Shown here piece after piece: positions 59,412 to 64,000 of a DNA stretch of 64,000 nucleotides. This stretch comes from Paenimyroides ummariense (GTDB lineage Bacteria > Bacteroidota > Bacteroidia > Flavobacteriales > Flavobacteriaceae), in NCBI RefSeq assembly GCF_900115115.1, contig NZ_FOVI01000001.1, forward strand, positions 62,001-126,000, written 5' to 3'. Position numbers and translations under genes: made by a program. The notes beneath the pieces are model-generated. The model was not told the DNA's origin and made no database searches. It was given only the letters and a program-made list of their open reading frames with translations. The stretch's first letter is position 1. Each line of letters begins with the position of its first letter.

Positions 59412-61451
59412 ATGAAATTTAGTCAGTTTACCATGATAGCAATAGCTGTTGTATCGCTAACAGCCTGCAACAAAAACAACAAAGCAAGCAATTACAAAAG
59501 CGTTACAGACAGTTTACAAAGCGTGCAATTTGAACCTGAAAAATTTGCCGATGTTCAGGTGCTGAAATACGATATTCCGGGTTGGGAAAAACTGACCTTG
59601 AAAGAGAAAAAACTGGTGTATTATCTGGCACAGGCTGGCTATTCGGGTCGAGATATCTTTTGGGATCAAAACTACAAATACAACTTAAAAATTCGTACGG
59701 CGCTTGAAAATGTTTACAAAAACTACAAAGGCGATAAAAACAGCGAAAACTGGAAAAATTTCGAGATTTATTTAAAGCGCATCTGGTTTTCTAACGGTAT
59801 TCACCATCATTATTCAAACAGTAAAATCAAGCCCGATTTTCCGCAAACGTATCTTCAGAAATTATTAAAAGAAACCAAAACAAATTTAGACGCAAGTATT
59901 GTGGAAGTTCTTTTTAACGATGTGGATGGAAAAAAAGTGAATTTAAACGAATCGAAAGGTTTGGTACAAGGTTCGGCGGTTAATTTTTACGGAAAAGGAT
60001 TAAATGCGAAAGATGTAGAGCGTTTTTACGGAAGCATGATTCCTGCAGATACCTTACGACCTTTATCTACCGGATTGAATTCAAAACTGGTTAGAACAGA
60101 ATCGGGTAAAATAGAAGAACGCGTTTGGAAAAGTGGCGGAATGTACGGCGCTGCAATTGATAAAATTGTTTATTGGCTGGAAAAAGCGGTAGAAGTTGCC
60201 GAAAACAAACCGCAAGCCGATGCGTTGAAGATTTTGATTGATTTTTACAAAACCGGCGATCTTAAAAAATGGGACGATTACAACGTGGCTTGGGTAAAAG
60301 CTACCGAAGGAAATATTGATTACATCAACGGATTTATCGAAGTTTATAACGATCCGTTAGGGCATAAAGCATCGTACGAATCAACGGTTCAGATTAAAGA
60401 TTTCGATATGTCGGCAAAAATGGAAGTCATTTCTAAAAGTGCGCAGTGGTTTGAAGACAGTTCGCCTTTAATGCCCGAACATAAAAAGAAAAATGTGGTA
60501 GGTGTATCTTACAAAACCGTTATAGTGGCTGCCGAAAGTGGCGATACGTCACCGGCAACGCCAATTGGTGTGAACCTTCCAAATGCAGACTGGATTCGTG
60601 CTGAACACGGTTCCAAATCAATTTCGTTAGGAAATATTATCGATGCTTACAACAAAGCCGGCGGTGGCGATAAATTAAAGGAATTTGCGTTTGAGGAGAA
60701 TGAAATTCAACTTTCACAACGTTACAGCGAATTGGCTGATAAGTTACATACGGCATTGCACGAGGTAATTGGGCACGCATCGGGACAGTTAAATCCGGGA
60801 GTTGGTACACCAAAAGAAACGCTGAAAAGTTATGCATCTACTTTAGAGGAAGGTCGTGCCGATTTAGTTGCGCTTTACTATTTGTACGATAAAAAAATTC
60901 AGGATTTAGGTTTGGTTGATAATTGGCAGAATCTGGGAATGGCAGCTTATAACGATTATATCCGCAACGGATTAATGACGCAGTTGGTCAGAATTGAACC
61001 AGGTCAGGATATCGAAGAAGCACACATGCGTAACCGCCAATGGGTTTCGGCTTGGGTGTTTGAAAAAGGAAAAGAATTCAACGTGATTGAAAAAGTGGTT
61101 CGCGACAATAAAACCTACTTTAAAATAAATGATTATGCGCGTTTGCATGATTTGTTCGGACAATTGTTGCGTGAAACACAACGCATAAAATCAGAAGGAG
61201 ATTTTAAAGCTGCGAAAGAACTGGTTGAAAATTATGGTGTAAAAGTTGACAAACAACTACACAAAGAGGTTTTAGAACGCAGCAAAAAGTTCAACACGGC
61301 ACCTTACCGCGGTTTTGTAAACCCTGTGCTTGTTCCTGTAACAAATGAAAAAGGCGAAATTACCGATATTGTGGTAACTTATCCTAAAACATTTGCAGAA
61401 CAAATGTTGTATTATTCTAAAAACTATAATTTTCTTCCTTTAGAAAATTAA
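59412..61451 (+). CDS. Dipeptidyl-peptidase III (M49) lipoprotein
   Basis: A 679-residue zinc metallopeptidase. I chose the ATG at 59412 (MKFSQFTMIAIAVVSLTAC, lipobox Cys at 19) because the promoter and a terminator lie within the longer frame. The zinc motif of M49 is HEVIGH near residue 450 (HExxxH, in ALHEVIGHASG), and the second ligand is in EEGRADLVALYY (about 479). The enzyme removes dipeptides from oligopeptides; as a lipoprotein it should work in the periplasm or at the surface. It is monocistronic with a good terminator. Confidence 0.92.
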   Translation: MKFSQFTMIAIAVVSLTACNKNNKASNYKSVTDSLQSVQFEPEKFADVQVLKYDIPGWEKLTLKEKKLVYYLAQAGYSGRDIFWDQNYKYNLKIRTALENVYKNYKGDKNSENWKNFEIYLKRIWFSNGIHHHYSNSKIKPDFPQTYLQKLLKETKTNLDASIVEVLFNDVDGKKVNLNESKGLVQGSAVNFYGKGLNAKDVERFYGSMIPADTLRPLSTGLNSKLVRTESGKIEERVWKSGGMYGAAIDKIVYWLEKAVEVAENKPQADALKILIDFYKTGDLKKWDDYNVAWVKATEGNIDYINGFIEVYNDPLGHKASYESTVQIKDFDMSAKMEVISKSAQWFEDSSPLMPEHKKKNVVGVSYKTVIVAAESGDTSPATPIGVNLPNADWIRAEHGSKSISLGNIIDAYNKAGGGDKLKEFAFEENEIQLSQRYSELADKLHTALHEVIGHASGQLNPGVGTPKETLKSYASTLEEGRADLVALYYLYDKKIQDLGLVDNWQNLGMAAYNDYIRNGLMTQLVRIEPGQDIEEAHMRNRQWVSAWVFEKGKEFNVIEKVVRDNKTYFKINDYARLHDLFGQLLRETQRIKSEGDFKAAKELVENYGVKVDKQLHKEVLERSKKFNTAPYRGFVNPVLVPVTNEKGEITDIVVTYPKTFAEQMLYYSKNYNFLPLEN

Positions 61452-61456
61452 TAACA

Positions 61457-61483
61457 AAAAGACCGCTTTCAACGCGGTCTTTT
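61457..61483. terminator. Bidirectional terminator after the M49 gene
   Basis: The stem AAAAGACCGC/GCGGTCTTTT (61457-61466 with 61474-61483), serving the convergent peptidase and methyltransferase genes. Confidence 0.85.
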
Positions 61484-63073
61484 CTATTTTATCAAATGAA
61501 TACTGATGTTTGCACGTTCATCGGCAGGATATTTTCGAGTATAATTATTATCAATCGACAATCCCGAACGTTTTACACATTCTTCAAAAATATCGAGCTC
61601 TAAAATATATTGATCCGAAAAACCGTGCGTAGCATCATAAGCTGTCGCAGCTGTTAATCCGATATTCTTCGATGTTATTGCAGGGGCAATCGTATGAAGT
61701 TCAATCACCAACAATCCGAATTTAGAAATAAATGGCCGCCATTTTTGTAAATGTTCCACCAAACTTTGTTCCACCCATTCGTTAGGCAACAATATGCCGT
61801 TGGTTGCATAAGCTCCGGTTGAAGAACTTTCTTGCAAATTTTCAGTTTTTACAGGTTGCTCCCAAATTCTGTTATGATCTAAAAAGGTACGCATATTCAG
61901 CAAATCGTTCAGTTCAATGTTGTATTCATCTTTTAAATCAGCAGCTAATTTTACCGGATTTCCAATATCGCCCCAAATAACTTTTGCCCAAATATCGTTT
62001 GCAATTAAATTGGCACGTGTAATTTTTAATGCTTCCTGATTATAATCGGCACCAACCAAAAACAACGGATGCGTTTCTAAATGTTTTCCACGCAACGTTC
62101 GGTTTTCAATGGTTTCAAACAAATGTTCCAGCAAAGCACCATTACCGCAACCCATATCTAAAATCCCTTTTGGTTGTTCAGCAAGAGGTTTGTTGAATAT
62201 TTCGATAATCAACTCATCAACCGCTTTAAAGTACGTTGCGTGTGCACCGCCGCTTCCCCAAACATTCATGGCTCTGTCCACATGAATTTCTTGCTGTCCG
62301 CCGTTGTCTTGCTTCACTTCTAAAACATTTCCAAAAAGTAGGTGCTGCATCTGACTCAACATAGGAAAATACGAAACCGTAACGCCGTACGATGTTGCCC
62401 TGCGTGCAAAAAACAAACCTTGATCTGTAAAACTGTAATTGTTATTTTTCTTGTTGAACCAACCTAAATGCGTTAGAAAATCGAGCAGTTTTTCGAAACT
62501 TTCCGGATCTTTATGATATTCTTCTGCCTTAAAGCTCGACTCCATAAAATATTTGTGAAACATACCGTTCATTCCCAAACGAACAATTGTAGGACCAACC
62601 AAACAACCTTCCACATAATAATTCAGCTGTTTGCGAATTTCATTGTCTTCATCGTTTAAAGCCGAAGGTAAAAGTGTATCGTTCTGATAACTTTCTAACA
62701 ACGGTTTTAACTTTAAAAAAGGTTCTTTTTCGAACAATCGATTATGGAAACCTTGCGAAAACTGAATCATTTCCATTACCGGTTTTAACGAATCTGCATA
62801 GCGCAACATTTGATCGAACTTTGTAGTTTTTTCAACAGAAACCTGCGGTTTAACTTGATATTTCAAAAAACCTTGTGATGCTAACACGCGTAATGCCACG
62901 TTTAAGTAGCCTTCATTCGCATTGAATTGATTTGCTAATTCGTTCAAAGTTACTTTTTCATTATTCGAAATAAACTGCAATATATCGGCGTTGTTAAGCG
63001 TAACTAAAACAGGCAAGGTTACAATCCCGTCTAAATGACGAAAAATAACGCTTCGTAAATCTTTTTTATCCAT
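61484..63073 (-). CDS. SAM-dependent methyltransferase with N-terminal winged-helix domains
   Basis: A 529-residue protein. Residues 1 to about 80 look like an O-methyltransferase-type winged helix (IVTLPVLVTLNNADILQFISN...LASQGFLKYQ), and a second similar region lies at about 165-225 (LLDFLTHLGWFNKKNNNYSFTDQG). The Rossmann methyltransferase domain starts near residue 300 with GILDMGCGNGALLEHLFETI and LVGADYNQEALKITRANL. The length and GCGNGALLEH/LNMRTFLDHNR features recall the AprA-related methyltransferase group, as I remember it. The substrate is unknown; no biosynthetic cluster is nearby. Confidence 0.8.
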   Translation of the reverse strand: MDKKDLRSVIFRHLDGIVTLPVLVTLNNADILQFISNNEKVTLNELANQFNANEGYLNVALRVLASQGFLKYQVKPQVSVEKTTKFDQMLRYADSLKPVMEMIQFSQGFHNRLFEKEPFLKLKPLLESYQNDTLLPSALNDEDNEIRKQLNYYVEGCLVGPTIVRLGMNGMFHKYFMESSFKAEEYHKDPESFEKLLDFLTHLGWFNKKNNNYSFTDQGLFFARRATSYGVTVSYFPMLSQMQHLLFGNVLEVKQDNGGQQEIHVDRAMNVWGSGGAHATYFKAVDELIIEIFNKPLAEQPKGILDMGCGNGALLEHLFETIENRTLRGKHLETHPLFLVGADYNQEALKITRANLIANDIWAKVIWGDIGNPVKLAADLKDEYNIELNDLLNMRTFLDHNRIWEQPVKTENLQESSSTGAYATNGILLPNEWVEQSLVEHLQKWRPFISKFGLLVIELHTIAPAITSKNIGLTAATAYDATHGFSDQYILELDIFEECVKRSGLSIDNNYTRKYPADERANISIHLIK

Positions 63074-63230
63074 AAATATGTAAATCTTCTTTCAAATCAC
63101 TATTCAACTAAATATGTAGCGACGACTATTTTTTAATCTTCACAAAATTAATAAACTTTATTTTACTACTGTATTTTTTATGAATCTTTTTACAAAACCT
63201 CTTATTTTACAGGTTCTGCAATAATTTTAG

Positions 63231-63238
63231 TAATTTTG
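63231..63238 (+). promoter_or_regulatory. -7 element of the 63252 operon
   Basis: TAATTTTG matches TAnnTTTG, 13 bases before the ATG. Confidence 0.5.
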
Positions 63239-63251
63239 CAAAAAACGAATA

Positions 63252-63935
63252 ATGAAAAACACGCTACTTTTAATTTTGTTGGCTTTTAGTTTTCAAACAA
63301 ACGCACAAACTGTTGAAGCTTCTACAACCATTCCCACAAACGAGTATTTAGATTTATTGGCTAGTAACTTGGAAATTCCCGATGCTGTTCAACAAAAATT
63401 TGCCAACCAAGATTTAAACCTAACTATTGTATTAACCATTACAAAAGATGGTTCGGTTTTTAATCCGAAAATTCAAAATGATTCCCTGCAATTAGAATCG
63501 AACCTAAAAAAAGCGATTGAAAAATTACCAAAATGGAATCCTAAAACCGAAGACGGTGTTGCTGTAGTTTCTAGAAAAGCTTTTAATTTATCCATTTTTA
63601 TTCCAAATAAAGAAATTCACACAAGTACTAACGAAGTAGCTACTCCTGAACAAGGAATAGAAGCTTTTTATATTCAGTTTATAAGAAAGTTTAATGCTCC
63701 AAAATTATCTAACAATCGAGATATTGAAGTGTATGTTGCTTTTAGTATTGAAAAAGATGGTAGTCTTACAGATATAAAAATTGTGGAATCAAATGCACCT
63801 AGTGTTAATAACGAAGTGATACGTGTAATGAAGCTGATGCCAAAATGGAATCCTGCAACTGAAAATGGAGTACCTATACGTTCTGAATCCTTATTACCTA
63901 TAAAGATTAAAGTTAAAATCAACAAGGAACCATGA
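63252..63935 (+). CDS. Secreted protein with two tandem TonB-C-like domains
   Basis: A 227-residue secreted protein (signal peptide MKNTLLLILLAFSFQTNAQ). The first repeat reads LTIVLTITKDGSVFNPKI...KLPKWNPKTEDGV; the second reads IEVYVAFSIEKDGSLTDIKI...LMPKWNPATENGVPI. They are separated by TPEQGIEAFYIQFIRKF. Each repeat looks like a TonB C-terminal domain without the rest of TonB. Its stop overlaps the next gene by four bases (ATGA), and that gene begins with a nearly identical signal peptide, so this is a tandem duplication. The role may be as a periplasmic partner for receptors or sensors; this is inference. Confidence 0.82.
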   Translation: MKNTLLLILLAFSFQTNAQTVEASTTIPTNEYLDLLASNLEIPDAVQQKFANQDLNLTIVLTITKDGSVFNPKIQNDSLQLESNLKKAIEKLPKWNPKTEDGVAVVSRKAFNLSIFIPNKEIHTSTNEVATPEQGIEAFYIQFIRKFNAPKLSNNRDIEVYVAFSIEKDGSLTDIKIVESNAPSVNNEVIRVMKLMPKWNPATENGVPIRSESLLPIKIKVKINKEP

Positions 63936-64000
63936 AAAACACACTACTTATACTTTTTGTAATAGCTTTCTCTTTCAAAATGAAAGCTCAAACTGTTGAA
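63932..64000 (+). CDS. Tandem TonB-C-like paralog, truncated by window end
   Basis: The first 23 codons are present (MKNTLLILFVIAFSFKMKAQ, then TVE). They closely match the start of the preceding gene, including the residues after the signal peptide. It overlaps that gene by four bases. The rest is beyond the window. Confidence 0.75.
   Translation, partial: MKNTLLILFVIAFSFKMKAQTVE

Noticed and set aside
61484..63073. Natural-product methyltransferase of a biosynthetic cluster
   Set aside because: The AprA-like resemblance is weak and from memory, and no polyketide or peptide synthetase genes are near.
1..64000. CRISPR array, rRNA operon or IS element with transposase
   Set aside because: I saw no regularly spaced repeats, rRNA sequence or DDE transposase gene anywhere in the window.

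Overview
The window is chromosome of a member of the Flavobacteriaceae (Bacteroidota). The evidence is gliding-motility genes gldE and gldD beside mutY and ssb, PorT-type outer-membrane barrels, a DUF3078 gene behind dxs, OmpA proteins with thrombospondin type-3 repeats, AT-rich DNA, A-rich leaders instead of Shine-Dalgarno sites, and many copies of the Bacteroidota -7 promoter element TAnnTTTG. I cannot assign a genus.

Positions 1-22700 are ordinary core genome: asnS (5' end cut by the window), a conserved hypothetical gene, rpoN, a PAP2-like membrane protein, the dxs-DUF3078-PorT operon, tadA, two PorT-family barrels, an RNase G/E gene, a 30-residue AURKAIP1/COX24-type (bS22-like) ribosomal protein, an HU-family protein, a PLP racemase, a GNAT, the mutY-ssb-gldE-gldD run, an HMA-domain lipoprotein, a TonB-C-like secreted protein and a very large AsmA protein.

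Positions 22787-37990 are a roughly 15.2 kb element integrated into the 3' end of tRNA-Leu(TAG). A 32-bp perfect direct repeat marks its ends, and the intact tRNA lies at the right end. It carries a tyrosine recombinase, paired GGTAGCACA motifs inside both ends, a two-methylase type II restriction-modification module with a control protein, an HTH protein, a replication-like block (DUF3987, RecA-like ATPase, DUF3871), a Panacea-domain antitoxin-like protein with a 634-residue coiled-coil/membrane partner, a frameshifted element gene, and an XRE regulator divergent from two envelope-protein genes. I see no relaxase or transfer genes, so it looks like a small integrated element that depends on a helper.

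Positions 38100-64000 are core again: an M20 dipeptidase, two related single-TM proteins (one with OmpA), a glycosyltransferase, miaE, a BlaI/M56 sensor pair, TonB-C-like secreted proteins, an alpha/beta hydrolase, AddB-like and AddA-like helicase-nucleases separated by an OmpA/TSP3 porin and kbl, superoxide dismutase, truC, an endonuclease/exonuclease/phosphatase-fold protein, an M49 dipeptidyl peptidase III, a large methyltransferase, and a tandem pair of TonB-C-like genes cut by the window end.

The strongest candidate for an undescribed system is the Panacea-domain gene plus membrane-protein pair (32694-35135). Next are the cassette-like junctions around the restriction-modification module and the XRE-controlled envelope pair.
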